A stretch of DNA of 64,000 nucleotides from Phoronis australis (taxonomy: Eukaryota; Phoronida; Phoronidae), in the NCBI GenBank assembly GCA_002633005.1, contig NMRA01000453.1, forward strand, positions 1 through 64,000, in the 5' to 3' direction. The notes beneath the pieces were generated by a model. That model was not told the DNA's origin. It did not search any database and saw only the letters and a program-made list of their open reading frames with translations. Positions 11,641 through 24,639 of the stretch are shown piece by piece; within the stretch, counting starts at the first letter, position 1; each line of letters begins with the position of its first letter. A program made the translations under genes and the position numbers.

Positions 11641-13990
11641 TGCATAAAAATCATTACACCAGAGAAAACTAAGCTTCGTATAGCACTGCTTCTCCAGTTA
11701 CATAGTTACCACATGTCCACAAGGACATTTGTGAGTGATTGATTACTCAACCAGAGAGCTAGGTTATCTCATTGTACCAGGAATAAATTTTAAAGGTACT
11801 ACTGCCTTTTTCAGCAAAGCAAAAGTTTTAGTCTAGTTGGTTTAGAGTACTTAGCAGTTCCAAAACTTTGGAACAATTTTCCTGTGATTAGAACTGAAAT
11901 ATACTGAACTTTGTGCATGAAAAACTACGGTTACACAATGTAGTGACCAATGCTTTGTGGCTACCATGCCAGTGCCTTGTTATACTGCTACTATGGAGAG
12001 AAGTTCACTATCCTGTGTAACTTAAGTATGTAGGTATTGTAAACCACTCTAAGAACATAAACATATTTAAATGGTCTCAATCAATAACAAACTGTAAGCC
12101 CAAACATCATCTCTACTCTGAGTAAGGAACAAGTAAAGGCTAGTTTTACAACAGAAATGGACAAAATCACAACTCATTTGTTGGACTTGAGGTACTGGGT
12201 TCACAGCAGCTTTGGAGTTCTGACCCACTCAACTGCGCATGTCAAGAGAATAAAATCACTAAGAGGGGTTGTGCAAACTTAAACTAGGCCAAAGTAAACT
12301 TTAGACACAATGACAATGTTCATCACCTAACCCAACCACCCCATGGATTGTTTGCCACTCATATTCACCATATAACAAGAATGCCTAGTCACAGCTTGTT
12401 TGCATCATCCCCCAATGCCTTCTGAAAGTCCAGACTCATTTGCACTGCCTATTAACCTGTCTACTGTATGTGGAGATCCCTTTAGGAAATGAAGTGGAAA
12501 AGCTATGTCAGCAAGTCAAAGTCTTCCAGGTACCATATAAAGTTGTCCTGGTTTCAGTTACAAGTTGCATCTTGCCTTGTTTAGCTATCTAAAATCAAAA
12601 CTCCAGTTAATAGTAAGCTTTTGATGTTGTGACATACCATTTTCCAGGGGTAGTGGGATAAATTGTACAGATTCCTTTAGAAATGTGTAATTGAAGATTT
12701 TTTATATAGGATTTAGGATTTTATTAACAAAAGAGCATGACCAAAGGACTGTAATACAAAAATCAAACAACAAGAGAGGCGATATCATCAGCAATCAATA
12801 CTATCAAATATGTAACCTGGATAAACTCACTTGATAACAACCACTTACTTCTTCCTGGAATTCCACAATTGAAACAGGATCAGGTTCATTTCTTAACAGC
12901 CAACAATATTACACATTACACCTCAGTAATCAACCGAATTCTAACCACAATGCTGTGAGTGAACATGGAACTCTGCTCAATCTCAAGATTGCATATGAGT
13001 AAACATGGAATTAAATATTCATCAAAGCAATCACATAAATTTTGTGTTCAGTGTAACAAAGTTTTGTAATTATTGGTCTCACGATCACCCGTTTTCTTCT
13101 TTACCACTGTCACAGAATCAGAGGAATATGTAGATCATTAATTAATTAGTTTGGTGAATAAGAACACATATTGTTGAAAAAAGCCAACAAAGGATAGTTA
13201 AAAATTACAATATTTTCATAACATATAATTTGATTTAGTGCAACGCATATTTTTATCAACATGAATTTGATTAATTGAGTGATCTTGCCAAGTTTCCTAA
13301 GGTGTTCGGCCATGTTCATGCATACCCAATCTCGAGATCAAGCAAAATTCCAAGTTCAAGCACCGCAAAACGACCAGCCAGAGAGCAAGTGTGTACATTG
13401 GTTTATTTACAAACTAGCATTATTGACCCAGTCTACACACACCACTACAGCAACAGTATGAGGCGCGACAATGTTTTTGCTTGGCATCCAAGTCTGGCGC
13501 ATGTACGTTTCTTGTGAATCTCAAATCCTAGTTCCATATCCTGAAGTAACTACTCTTTCTGTTTAGCACACATTACGATGGAGCAACCAAATTGTCTTTA
13601 AAAAATCTTAAAAGCATCAAACATTTGCACATGGTATAGTCTCTTCAATCCAGGACACAATATGGCAGACAAGACAAGTTTTATTAATATTTTTTTTTGG
13701 AAATTTGAAAGACACCATACCATCAATTATATGCCTTTCCCTGTTCAAGTTTTCTACCATAACCATCTTAAAAGATGTTCCGAAACCACGAAACCATTCA
13801 CAACAATATCATACGCACTTAAAAATTGGAAAATAACAATTTTGGCATTTGAAATTAATGAGATTTTACTTAACTGAACAGTATCACAAAAATAGTTAAA
13901 GATGAATTTGGTCAAAGCAGAAATCTTAACCGAAGAGCTATGGGGTTTAAACACATTAACACCATGATAAAATCTTGAATTGTTGCCAAA
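11640..13990. other. No gene or clear repeat recognised
   Basis: About 2.3 kb of AT-rich intergenic sequence. Open frames at 13275-13517 and 13754-13954 have no recognisable domain and no convincing splice context. Confidence 0.45.
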
Positions 13991-13994
13991 TGAG

Positions 13995-14245
13995 CTGCCA
14001 ACTCAAGTCACAGGCAATGCGGACAGCGAGTCATTTTCAAATTTTAGGGTTGGCCAACACCCAATGAACTCTGAAGCATCTTCTTGAATATCTATCTGAA
14101 AGTTTCGATATTATTGGCAATGAAAACAGAATCTTATCGTGGTAAGGAAAACTACAAGAACAATATTCTAAGAGTACCAAAAGGCCCAATTCAATTTTTG
14201 ATTTTTAGCCAGCTAAACAGGACAAAATGCAGTTTCGAAAGTTTG
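13995..14245 (+). repeat. Dispersed ~240-bp repeat, copy 1
   Basis: Shares colinear blocks with 20395-20640 and 25203-25434: 'caagtcacaggcaatgc', 'attttagggttggcc', 'atggaaacagaatcctat', 'aaaggcccaattcga' and 'agccagctaaacagga', with variable spacing. All three copies are in the same orientation. No TIR or tail was identified, so the class is unknown. Confidence 0.65.
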
Positions 14246-14279
14246 AGAATGCAATATCAACAATATAATCTTTGAAATA

Positions 14280-16010
14280 TAGAAATATTGAATTTAGGCA
14301 ATTAGTTACATGCTAACTTGTACTAGCTTCAGCTGAGGAAACTAACCCAACTCGCAATATAGCCATGTTAGTTTTCAACAATTTTATGACTTGATTATTT
14401 GAGGTGCAATGCAGATGTCAATGATGGCTAACTTGTAAAGAGGTGTCTCATGATAGGCAACTCTGCATGTGTATTAGTGACAGACATGGGACCATCAATT
14501 ATTCAAATTCAAGTACGCAGTTATGAAAACCAATAACTCAGAGCAACATAAATAACTTGATAAGGGATTCTAAAAATAAATCGTCAGCAAAATGCAATCA
14601 TGAGAATCGAGTTCAAAGACTTCCAAAACAGAAATGCCAGAACGTTTCCTGAAGGAAATTGAACGAATCTCAACAGTTTTAATGTCAATTCTTTGTCCGT
14701 TACCAAATGACAATACATAACAGTTAAGACAGAGTATAAAATCTATACCTACAGGAGATCCTACAATCCATTTACACAGTGAAGTTCATTGATCGGTATT
14801 CTGACTAGTTTATGGAAAGACAGCTTAATGAACAAGCTTTTGAATAGTCAATGAAATTGTCAGCACATCAAATACACTCACAGACATATACCAAATATGG
14901 ACAGTACAAAGGTTAAGTACATATCTAGAGGCAGTCTGAAGTTGTCTGAATGTTTGAATAAACTTCAAAAGCAGTTTAACATGTTGCACTATGCAGGGTG
15001 AGTCTAAGTTTGGCTATTTTTTCTAGTACTTATTGTAGATGTCTAGTTTACTACCAGTCTTTGTGTCCACCTCCATTCTCAACACAACATCCAACAGCTG
15101 CGTGCCCACCACAGATAGGTGTGGCAGAGGAGGGTGGGGTCTAACACACAATGGGTAGTCTGGTAGGTGTCACTGCATCCAAACTAAACCAATGCCTTGC
15201 CTAATAAAAACGAATACCCCATAAAATATCAAGACAAAAAGCTCCATTCTAAGACAAGACCATTTGTTCTAATCCCATCTTGGTCACCACAAATGCCACT
15301 TCCTTCTGATATTATCTGACCTAATACACTAATAATATAAAGGCATAGACACACAAGTCACACACAAACAGACACAAACATAACACACACAAGCACACCG
15401 ACACACCTCCAACTTATCAGTTTTATAATGTCAATGCCCAGAGTATGAACCCTATTCCTTACAATATAAAAATAAATTTTTTTCCCAGTGGTATTAACCG
15501 CCACAAATGTATTATATTATGTATGTAAACTATTAAAAGTAAGTAGGCATAAAACATTTTTAATATAGTGAAAAGTGCTCTCTTGTTTGTTTTTACTAAA
15601 CGCTCTTTACTATTCAATGGTCAACAGTCAGTCTTCCCATTAAATTTATGTTCAATATTTAAGTACTACACAAGTTAATAACATAGCAGCAGAGCAGCAC
15701 TGCTAAATCTAAACGTTTCAACTGTAATCATAACACATAGTTGGCTATTTGTTGACAGAGAATCACAATAGATTATTGAAGACAAAATAATTTGCATCAG
15801 GGGTTAAAAGTTCAATTCAAAGAATTGCATGACCATTCTAACAATGTCACTGTCCTGAAATTGTTTTGTATCAGAGCTTGGAAACACAATTGTATGATCA
15901 TAACAACTCAATGTGCACACATCCAAGGCTCTATAGGTGGTGAGATTACCAAATTTTGTGGTGTCAAAGGAACTTTGAAATTTCAGTGAGGTCCACAGAC
16001 TTGCCTTAGA
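14280..16010. other. No gene recognised
   Basis: AT-rich sequence; a CA-rich stretch lies around 15345-15415. Nothing else could be supported. Confidence 0.45.
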
Positions 16011-16290
16011 ACAACTTACTCCTGAAACGAGTTGTCACCAGGTTTGGGGGCTGTCTGGACGCTATTTAAACTAGTGCAACTTACCCCACCTTATCAAGGT
16101 AGGGTAACTTGTACTAGGGTAACTTGTGCCACTTGTATTAGCTGTGTGGCCACCAACCTAGCTCAAGGCAGAAGTAATTATCAGCTGCAATTACATGCAG
16201 GTGGGTCTACTTTTGTGGGGCGTATTCGCAATTAGCTGTTCATTGTTCTGCACTGAGCAACAACCTCTGCTTTGTGCCAGTTATCGGATG
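16011..16290 (-). mobile_element. MITE-like repeat, inverted relative to the copy at 24.6-25.0 kb
   Basis: The reverse complement of this stretch aligns along most of its length with 24660-24965. Shared blocks are 'actagtttaaatagcgtcc', 'aagttaccctaccttg', 'cagctgataatta' and 'gttcattgtcacagag'. The ends are imprecise. Internal direct repeats of 'gggtaacttgt' are visible. Confidence 0.6.
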
Positions 16291-16345
16291 TGTGTGTCTG
16301 TGAGTGTGTGTCTGTCTGCCTGTCCGTCTGTCTGTCTGTCTTCCT
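16285..16345. repeat. TG / TCTG microsatellite
   Basis: A run of TGTGTG changing into (TCTG)n, adjoining the right end of the MITE-like repeat. The minus-strand frame reading GRQTDRRTGRQTHTHR is a repeat artefact. Confidence 0.8.
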
Positions 16346-16399
16346 GCATGCGTTTGTGCATGGGAAGTGGATATGTCTATGTGTGCATGAGACTTTTGA

Positions 16400-17910
16400 G
16401 ACATTACTAATCCATTGTAGTCATGAATTTGATGTACGAAAATGAGTGCTACAGTGAATATCACTACTTTGGGACAGCACTGCATCAACAAACCTTTGCA
16501 AAGTTAAATATTCCTATTATGTGCAAACACAGATGATGGTTTACTGTGGCTGGATGATTGTTCGATTACTATTACATTATCCTTATTATGGGCTCCTATT
16601 GTTGTACAGTAAATCTCAAAGACAACCGATGTAAAACACAGGTGACATGCTCAAAATCTTAACTCTCAGTTCTCCTAACTGACAAGTTTGATAGTGAAGA
16701 AGCATATTGCAAGGTGAAAAGCACCAGAAACAATGAGAGATACATGAGCAATAGAGCAATATCCTTGGCAGCCAGAGAGCTATTTTAATGTCACGCCGCC
16801 GATTTCTTGAGCATAAGAGTCATATCATAATAATAACAATACTTTAAGAAATGCAAAACCAATAAACGGTCAATACCTTGTTTAAAAAATGTTGAAATTA
16901 AGTTAAAGCGCTGCTTGGCATAATATTTGATGCACTGCTTACTAAATGTCAGTATTTCAAATGTAAGTAATTCATGACATTTGGTTCAAAGAAATGTATT
17001 ACAATTTCTAAAATAATTAAAAACACAGCTTCTATCCCAGTGCTAATAGCAATGGTCATATGTAACTGCTGTTGGTGACATAAAATAGTGAGTGAAAACC
17101 ACACAAAGTGCAGACAAAGCCAGACTTACAGTTCATAAGCATTCAGATTTCTACAAATCTCACTTCAAAGACAGAACTATACATTTGCCACTAGGCCACC
17201 ACAAAGAACACTGTTAGTAATTACTAGAACCATGTATATACCTTGGGTATGTGTATTGCCGCAAATAGGACATAACCAATTTCCCAAACTACCTGAAAAG
17301 GTACCGAAACATCTATCACCGCTTTCACACAACACTAAAAACTTCAGTCAAATGCAAATTAAATTCAAAATCCACAGTAACTGGCATTCTGGGAAATAAT
17401 ATAGAAATTTGAACACACATACTCAGTCAGAGATAACAACGACTGGATATCATCAACATTTTAGGTTACAGCTAGTTTTTTGGCCATGATGACAGAAATT
17501 ATCTAAAACCGAGTTATAAACACCTCACAACCTAAACATCTGTTATGTGTTTTGTACCCAGTTCTTTCTGATTTCAATCAATAACATTTCACAAACTTTT
17601 TGCACCCATTTTAATAGTGCTTTGAATGATAACCAAAGCCTTGCAGCCTTTGGAAGATCACTGCTCTTCTAATCTTTGATGACTAACACAAAAATACTGG
17701 ACATCGGTGGACCACTTACAAAGAGAAAAGCAAAATCTTGGAACAGGTATGCCGAAAACAAGAACTATGATTGAAACCAAACAATCAGGAGGGATTGCCG
17801 TTCTACCAAATTACGCGAAGAGTTTTCATTAAATGTAATGTTTTTCTGCATTAAATCAAAAGATTTATTGCATAAGAAACCGGGTCTTGCACATTTTCGA
17901 TCTATGTGAC
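16400..17910. other. No gene recognised; one isolated copy of the CCACTAGG repeat
   Basis: A single 'tgccactaggccacca' copy of the dispersed repeat lies at about 17167-17183. Otherwise AT-rich DNA without supported features. Confidence 0.45.
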
Positions 17911-17920
17911 AGTTAACTAA

Positions 17921-19731
17921 CTACCGTAAACGTTCGGGTTAACGCCCTGGGCAGTTAAATTGGCAAACCCAAAAAATCGGGGGTGGGCGGTTAACCAGAC
18001 ATGGGCGCTTAAACGTGAAACTTCAAAAAATCCAGGGTGGGCGGTTAACCGAACATGGGCGCTTATTACGACAGGCAAGCGCCCTGGGCGGTTAATCTTA
18101 CCTCGTGATCTAGGTACCCACACCACGTAGGCCTACTCGGAACGCGTAGCACTTTTCAAAAAGCGTTATCGTCACGTCACCACGACGGGAAAAATGTCAT
18201 AACAGCGGATGATCCTCACAAAGGTTATCATGCCCTCTGATTAGTTATTCACAATTAAATTTACAGAATTGCTGAGTAATAGCCCCGTGCCGTCCTGCAG
18301 TCTCGTTATTTAGCCCTGTAGAGCGCAGACGACCAGTGACCACGCAGCCTCTACTTGGATTGCAACTATTTCATCTTGCTAAAGTGCGCACGTGCAAGCC
18401 TCACGTGTTGCAGAGGTCACAGCAGACATCAAATTTATGGTTACAGTCTCGTACTAGCTGCCAAGTTCATAGTCAGAGAGCAGTTTTAAAATTGGTTGTA
18501 ATAAAAGTTTGAAAACCTTAATTCAGATGTTTTTTGTGTTTGGGATGTTTATAGTCCACACTCTGTGACTCAATGATATTTTAAGCGTATGGTTCTGTGG
18601 CTTGCTGTTTTATCTCGACTGCCCGGCATTGCTCACTTGCCGTTGCGCCAAACATGCTCGGCAAAGAAGTAGGCCCAAGACAAGAATCGGTGTTAAGCGG
18701 CCGTGTGCCACTTGTCAATCAAGAATAAAGTTTCGAGCCACGGCATCAATATGCGATAAAACACTACAAAACAGCGATGTTTCAATTCATAAACGATCAC
18801 CTTACCAAACTTTGTGGTGGAAAAACATTTATTTTTCATGCAAGATGTCCAGATTATCCTATTTATATCACTGGCAATATCGCACTGCGGCACTGTTCGG
18901 TCCCGTTGTTAGCGCGCAATGTCTCAGTCGGCTGACAATGTGACTTGGAAATGCCGTCAAGTAATATAACGGCCTCTTTCAATTTGCATCTCGTTTTTTT
19001 ATGGCCAAAGGTAGCGGTGGGATTCAGCACGTGCGTAGGGCCTACGTGCGAGTCACCTGTCAATCACATGTTGGTGTCAAGGTAACAAGCACTCCAAAGA
19101 GTGGGAACTTGCGTGCGTGTACCACTACAAAGTCACACATCAAAAGAGAATAGCGACAGTCCTAAGTAACAGAAACGGGCGTGACTATATACTTTTAACC
19201 ATTGTCTCATTTCTCTGGCCTGATTTTTTCGAATATATGTTTTATCAAGTGCACTGCAGACGAAAACTCAGCGCGGCAGACAAAGTCGCTGAAAGCGGAG
19301 GTTTTGACACTGGCGGCGTTCTTAAACTTTGCAAACATGGGAAGAAAATAAAGTGACAAAAACGTTCAAGTATTATATTTTGAAGTGAGTCCATGATCCA
19401 AGACAATAACTCGCTACTTGTATAATTGCAATTCACATAGCTAAACCACCATCTCGGAGGCCTGGCGTCGTTGCGCTCATTGTGATCATCGATCTTTTTC
19501 TAAAAGTCGGGGAATCGCGCGTTTCCTTAGCACTGGGCGCTAAATCTTCATTCTTTAAAAGTCTAGGATGGGTGCTTAACGGAAAGGTGGGCGCTTAACT
19601 GGAAATCTTCAAAAATCGCAGGGGGGCGCTTAACCGAGCAGTGGGCGGTTAAATCGAAAATCCACCTAAAGTAGGGGGTGGACGCCAGGCGGTTAACTGA
19701 GCATGGGCGTTAACCTGAACGTTTACGGTAG
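17921..19731. mobile_element. 1.8-kb TIR element with iterated GGGCG(C/G)TTAAC subterminal motifs
   Basis: The two ends are inverted repeats: CTACCGTAAACGTTC at 17921-17935 and its exact complement at 19717-19731, with 26 of 27 bases matching if extended inward. Inside each end the motif GGGCGGTTAAC or GGGCGCTTAAC is repeated many times (17940-18100 and 19525-19712). The 8 bases outside (TTAACTAA and TCAATTAA) match at 6 of 8 and may be an old 8-bp target duplication as in hAT elements. The 1.3-kb interior is CpG-richer than its surroundings, but I see no transposase, so it is probably non-autonomous. Confidence 0.75.
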
Positions 19732-19739
19732 TCAATTAA

Positions 19740-20390
19740 TACTGGCTAACCGGTGGACAGAGCTTATTGGCAATTCCTTGTCCGAACTAACAAAGACTAC
19801 GACATTCATGAAATAGCTACTATATTTTAGTACATTAAAGCAGTGAGAATTAATTGTTTAGGGTGGTCATGCTTATAAAATGCACATCAGAACTAACATG
19901 TTCACAAGGGCAATCCTTCTTCAGTTGGCAAACTACGCATGCATTTTGCAAACTGGTTACTGGATGATTTCGCGACAACTGAGTTGTATAAGGCATCGGT
20001 CTTATACCTCCACTAAGAGCTATAAAAAAAACAAACACCAAACTGATCAAAAGGCACAGCAAATCTTTCAGTGCTGTCACTGTGGCATCAAAAACTAAGT
20101 ACTTGAGCACTACACCATCATGATCTACAATAATCACATTATTGACATCATGTTACTAAGTGCACAGTGCATTGTTAACTTGCTTGATTACTCTATATAA
20201 TGGACCATTGTGGCAGCATCAGAAGATGGTGGTAAGAGGTCAAGAAGTAGTTATGATGCCTCATTTTCAGCCAAAATTAAACAGAAAAGAATATGCAGAC
20301 AGATTTAACTGTCATAATGTGAAAATGTTTTCTTTTACCTTGTGTTGCACGTTTTGTTTGTGACTTGTGTTGGAAATGGACTCCTTTTAA
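19740..20390. other. No gene recognised
   Basis: Ordinary AT-rich sequence between two repeat elements; overlapping short frames on both strands lack any recognisable domain. Confidence 0.45.
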
Positions 20391-20394
20391 AATC

Positions 20395-20640
20395 TAGTTC
20401 CGTTACCAAATCAAGTCACAGGCAATGCGTACAAACTTGCAATTTTAGAGTTGGTCAATCCCAATCACACCTGAAGTATTTTGCTGAATTGCTGATGGAT
20501 TCGAGTCTCTTGATGGTAATGAAAATAGAATCCTATTACTGTAAGGAATATCATAAGACCAATTTGATGAGAGTAAAAGGCCCGATTCGATTTTTGTTTT
20601 TAAGTCAGCTAAACAGGCCAAAATGCAGCTTCAACTATTA
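20395..20640 (+). repeat. Dispersed ~240-bp repeat, copy 2
   Basis: Colinear with 13995-14245 and 25203-25434 (see copy 1). It is followed directly by the tandem tRNA-like SINE units. Confidence 0.65.
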
Positions 20641-20676
20641 GAATGGAAATAAAAAAGACAAAAAATGAAGATAAAT

Positions 20677-21115
20677 GTGACTCGCGACTTCCAGGTGTGA
20701 TGTAGAGTTGTATAAAGCCTCTCTAAATCGAGGCAATTGCCGCTTGGCCAAATGGTTTGGATGCTCGGTTCTCATACACGACCAAGGGCAACCTCAGCGT
20801 CGATGTATTTTTCTACATTGCCACTCAACAACGGTAGAATCTATGACCACAAGGGATGTCAGCAGTCCCCTAAGGGAGGACCGAAGCAATGCTCCAACAC
20901 CTCCAGTGGAAACCCAGACCACAGACCAGACCATGTCTTGATCCATACACGGGGATAAGAGTGGTGTGACACTTGACTTCCGGGTACGATGTAGAGTGAT
21001 ATAAAACCTCTTTAAATCACTTGACAATTGGCAATTGTTTCTTGGCCGAATGGCTTGGATGCTCAGCTATCATGCAGACAATCCCAGTTTAAGTCTCGAT
21101 GTTGATGGATTTGTC
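20677..21115 (+). mobile_element. Two tandem tRNA-like SINE units
   Basis: Two units start near 20677 and 20961. Each has 'gacttcc.ggt..gatgtagag', then a tRNA-like core with box A-like TTGGCCGAATGGCTTGG (20748 and 21041 regions) and a box B-like segment ending TCGATG. The second unit keeps a better box B (CAGTTTAAGTCTCG). They differ from the SINE family at 3500 and 5151. Confidence 0.55.
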
Positions 21116-21610
21116 CACATATTACAGATGAGATGGCCAATTTGGGCACATGTGCCCAAGAGAAAAACACTTGAGCAAACAGGGCCCTAAATCCCTCTGA
21201 AAAATATTGAAAACTCACGCGAAACTCCCCTCACGAGGCCCAAAAATTACCCTCAAGTGATTGAAAAATTCTTCTCCAAGTTGTAATCACTTGTAACCCA
21301 CACAGGTGACATTTGAAAGATCACAAAATGTTAGTTTTTGCTACTTGAGGCAGAGCCTATGAGAACTTGCAACAGGAGTAGGGGTGTTATTGATGGTGAT
21401 CGGGAGGTAGAATTTCTCCCTCACCTGAAAAAATTCCTCTATCTAGAAGACACAGGCACCCTTCCCCTTGAATGAATGAGGGCCCTGGCAAATCTAATCT
21501 TTATGAAAAAACCTAATTGCTCTAGATAAAGTAAAAGCATAAAAGATGAATCTCTTCCACTATAACATACAGTATCCCTGCTAATTAGCTATTAGTATAA
21601 TGCTACTTAA

Positions 21611-22593
21611 AGACGAAGGCAACATTTTTCATGTCATTTTTATTAAGAATACGATTCATTGATTATCACAGACATATTTTTTAGTTAATTACAGTTTTTC
21701 ATAATTTAATCAATTAGTCGTACCGTACCCCGGAAGTGATGCTTCGGAGATTAAGAATTTCCTGCCATTTTGTTTCGGCGTTCAAGTTCACTGTGAGGAT
21801 CTGCTCCACTGTTGTTTTCGTGCTGGTTTCCTAAAATTGTCACCATGTTCCATAAACGAGTATTCTACGACAAGCTAACTTGTTAGAGAACTCAATTACA
21901 TTGGATTTAAGGATCGTTTAAGTTTGTAGCAGCCTGAAAATGGCTAGAGTTGGTGACTCATATCACAGTAACATGAGTGACAGCCTGTTCACTGGACGAT
22001 GAACTGTCCTCACTGGGTGTATTCACTGCCACTACTCAACATCACTGCAAGGCTGCTTACAGGCATTGGGGTGGAGACAACACCAGCACAGGGCGAATCA
22101 CTGCAAGTTAACAGAATTGCACACTCTGGGGTATGTTCGGAGGCATAGGTGACAATAGATGAAGGGCCTTGTGTCACTGTAGAGGCCACAGCTCGCGAGG
22201 CTTCTCGCTTCAAAAATGCACTTCTCGGGTGTAGCGACGGAGCATGCACTGCTGGGAATCAAAAGCGATGGTGTAGCACCCTTCTTCAGGCGGGAACCTT
22301 CATCAATTCCGCGTACATGCCTCTTTCGTAATACGACAATAGAAAATGCTTGCGACATACTTGGTAATTCTCCACTACTTTGTACATTGCGTGGATGGGT
22401 AACACTGCATTCTTCACAAGAACGAGCCAAGCAGCCAACGGGGGAATGTGATATCTTTCGGAAAGCGATGTCTGACTGGAGCACGACTTATTAATTAAAT
22501 TACGAAAAGTCACAATTAACCGAAAAATATGTCTGGGATAATCAGTGAGCCGTATTTTTACTAAAAATGACATGAAAAAGGTTGTCTTTGCCT
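21611..22593. mobile_element. TTAA-flanked (piggyBac-type) element with ~110-bp inverted repeats
   Basis: The element is bounded by TTAA at 21607-21610 and 22594-22597, the target duplication of piggyBac-superfamily elements. The left ~110 bp (from AGACGAAGGCAAC through TTTTTCATGTCATTTTTA to AATTTAATCAATTA) is the inverted complement of the right ~110 bp. The interior is CpG-richer and holds a broken minus-strand THAP-like coding region; no piggyBac transposase is seen. Likely a non-autonomous element that acquired or decayed from coding sequence. Confidence 0.75.
22098..22573 (-). pseudogene. Degenerate THAP-like zinc finger inside the TTAA element
   Basis: One minus-strand frame contains AAWLVLVKN followed by VCRKHF, fitting the tryptophan and C-x2-H-F part of a THAP (C2CH) finger. 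A second frame just downstream reads RLKKGATPSL, like the xLKxxAVPSxF end of THAP domains. They are in different frames, so at least one frameshift or an unseen intron separates them. THAP domains are typical of P-element-type transposases and host THAP proteins. The call is weak because the N-terminal C-x2-4-C pair is not clear in the same frame. Confidence 0.35.
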
Positions 22594-22599
22594 TTAACT

Positions 22600-23880
22600 A
22601 AACTAACTAAAGCGTCTTACGTTCGGTGCTTTATTACGTAATATTAAGTCAAAATTACATAGATGCAAGCAGGTATATACATGCACCATATGACAATTAA
22701 ATGCACCATTCTTGAACCTGAAATATCAACAAACTGACTTCCAACCCAGTTTGAGATCTGGGAGATCTGGTACTGGGTCAGGCCCTGCCCCTGCCCTGCA
22801 ATGCCAATGCCGGCATTGCCAATGGTCAGGGCAGGTTTAGTCGCAGAAGGTGGAACCGATGAAAAAGCATAACCAGAAATTTTGCTTTCACAACAATTTT
22901 CCTAAAATTCATACAAACCGATGCATTAGATACATTACCTCCCATTCAGACAATAAACACGCAAACAGCAAGAGAAACCTCAATCAGTGTGATCAATTAT
23001 ACACCCGGGGAAATGAAGTTGAAATATTACAAGTACCTTAGTGACGTCATGCCTCCATGGTCACGCCAACAACCAAGTTATACTTTCTTCAACAATTAGT
23101 TGTTTTACTTTTACTGCTTTAAAACTTGCAATTAAAACTGAATTTATAAAAATCGTATTGAAAGTAAAATTATGTCTACAAAAGAGTCAAAACGACTAAG
23201 AATAATTACTACAATTTCCCTATTTTCAATAGTTAGTTTGGCGCTTTGAGTACCTCAAAAAGTGAGATATCACTCAAATGATTTCCAGGAAGCAGCTCAT
23301 TTTAAAGGTTGGGTATCTTAATGCAGAGTAAGTTACTTAAAAATTATAACAAAACATCCAATGCAAGTGAATGGCACATTAGAAATTAGTTTGAGAAACA
23401 TATACATGCGGGTATACTTACGACCGTACATCGATTTTTAATTTTTGAGCCACACAAGGAAAAGCGGGAGTTACGAAGCTCAATATTTCGGTAGAACCAT
23501 TAAACGACCAGTGTTTCTGGATCTGGGGTTTACGTTAATCATAAAATACTGTAATTGTAGCTCATTGTCATTTATTTCATTAATCTCTTTAAAGAACTCT
23601 CTTAACTTAGATATTATAGTCGTTTTTAGTTGCCTGAACCTGACTGCAGAAAATTCTTCACTCTCAGTCTCACTTCCCAGGCAGTACCCGCAGTACCACT
23701 TTGCCATTGCCCTGTTGCATTGTACCATTTCCCAACACTTAACACACAACCTCTGACTTCTTATTGGTATTGTCATTAATCTTAGATAGTATCTTGATCC
23801 TATTGTTTATACTTTTAGAGCTGGATACGGCTGCCAATATATACTTTAACAGATCCTTGGGCTTGGCTTGGCAAAGCCTT
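22600..23880. other. No gene recognised
   Basis: AT-rich sequence; a short GGCATTGCC-type palindromic stretch lies near 22800-22825. Frames at 23445-23776 on both strands have no recognisable domain. Confidence 0.4.
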
Positions 23881-23889
23881 GATTGTGTT

Positions 23890-24590
23890 GGTGATTGGAA
23901 ACTCCTGTCAGACGGTGTGTTGTGCCTGTGGGGTTAGACCTCTGTGGCTTTAAGTTAAAATATGAGCCTCGTGTCAAGTTGCTAAGTGTTGAGATTGACT
24001 ACAGATTAAGATTTGATTTACATGGCTGTGAAATATGCAGAAACGCGGCAGCTCGATTGACTGTCCTACAAAGGCTTTCTCATGATGATTATGGTGCTAG
24101 GTACACTGTTTTTAAGAAGTTTTATCCTTCGTATGTAATTTTTACTAATTTAAAATAGTTTAACATTTCTGTGGTGTAATATTTACATGCAAACTTGAAC
24201 AATTGCTGTACAGAGTCCTCAAGCTTGTGTAACAGGATTTGAACAGTCACTATGAATCATTATTAGGAAGAGCAAATCCTCCCACTTTGGAGCTCAGGGG
24301 AAAGCAAGCGATTCTCCTGGAGCTTCATGTGGGACCTCTTTGGGGTCAGAGACTCCTTGTATGATCTGGGGTCTAGTGTCACTCTGTGAACTCCTTTCTG
24401 GCTTCCTATGCGAGGCTCTTGAACTCCCTACCGAAGGTGATGAGGGAGGTGAAGGGGCTTAGTGCTTTCAGACACAGCCTGTCAGTTTGGACCAGCTATG
24501 ATTGTGCCGACAAGTGTTATAGCGAGTGTTGCATCCTCACCTGGCCACTACGCATCCCTCATTTATTAATTTGTTTATAATACTTAAGTC
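23890..24590 (+). pseudogene. Decayed non-LTR retrotransposon, 3' part of the reverse transcriptase ORF
   Basis: One frame reads VKLLSVEIDYRLRFDLHGCE followed by CRNAAARLTVLQRLS, matching the conserved 'K.LGV.ID..L.F..H...C.KA...L..L.R' segment after the RT palm in LINE ORF2 proteins. After stops and frameshifts, the fragments YESLLGRA and LNSLPKVMREVKGLSAFRHSL match the usual C-terminal 'Y..LL' and 'WNSLP...R...SL..FK..L' pattern. Multiple stops show it is dead. Confidence 0.6.
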
Positions 24591-24639
24591 CTGCCCACAC
24601 ACATACTTACTCTAGAACAACTTGCGCTACGTGCAAGTT

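Noticed and set aside
17917-18126. 69-aa minus-strand frame with repeated RLSAHVWLTAHPRFF-like segments
   Set aside because: It is the translation of the iterated GGGCGNTTAAC motifs in the TIR element end.
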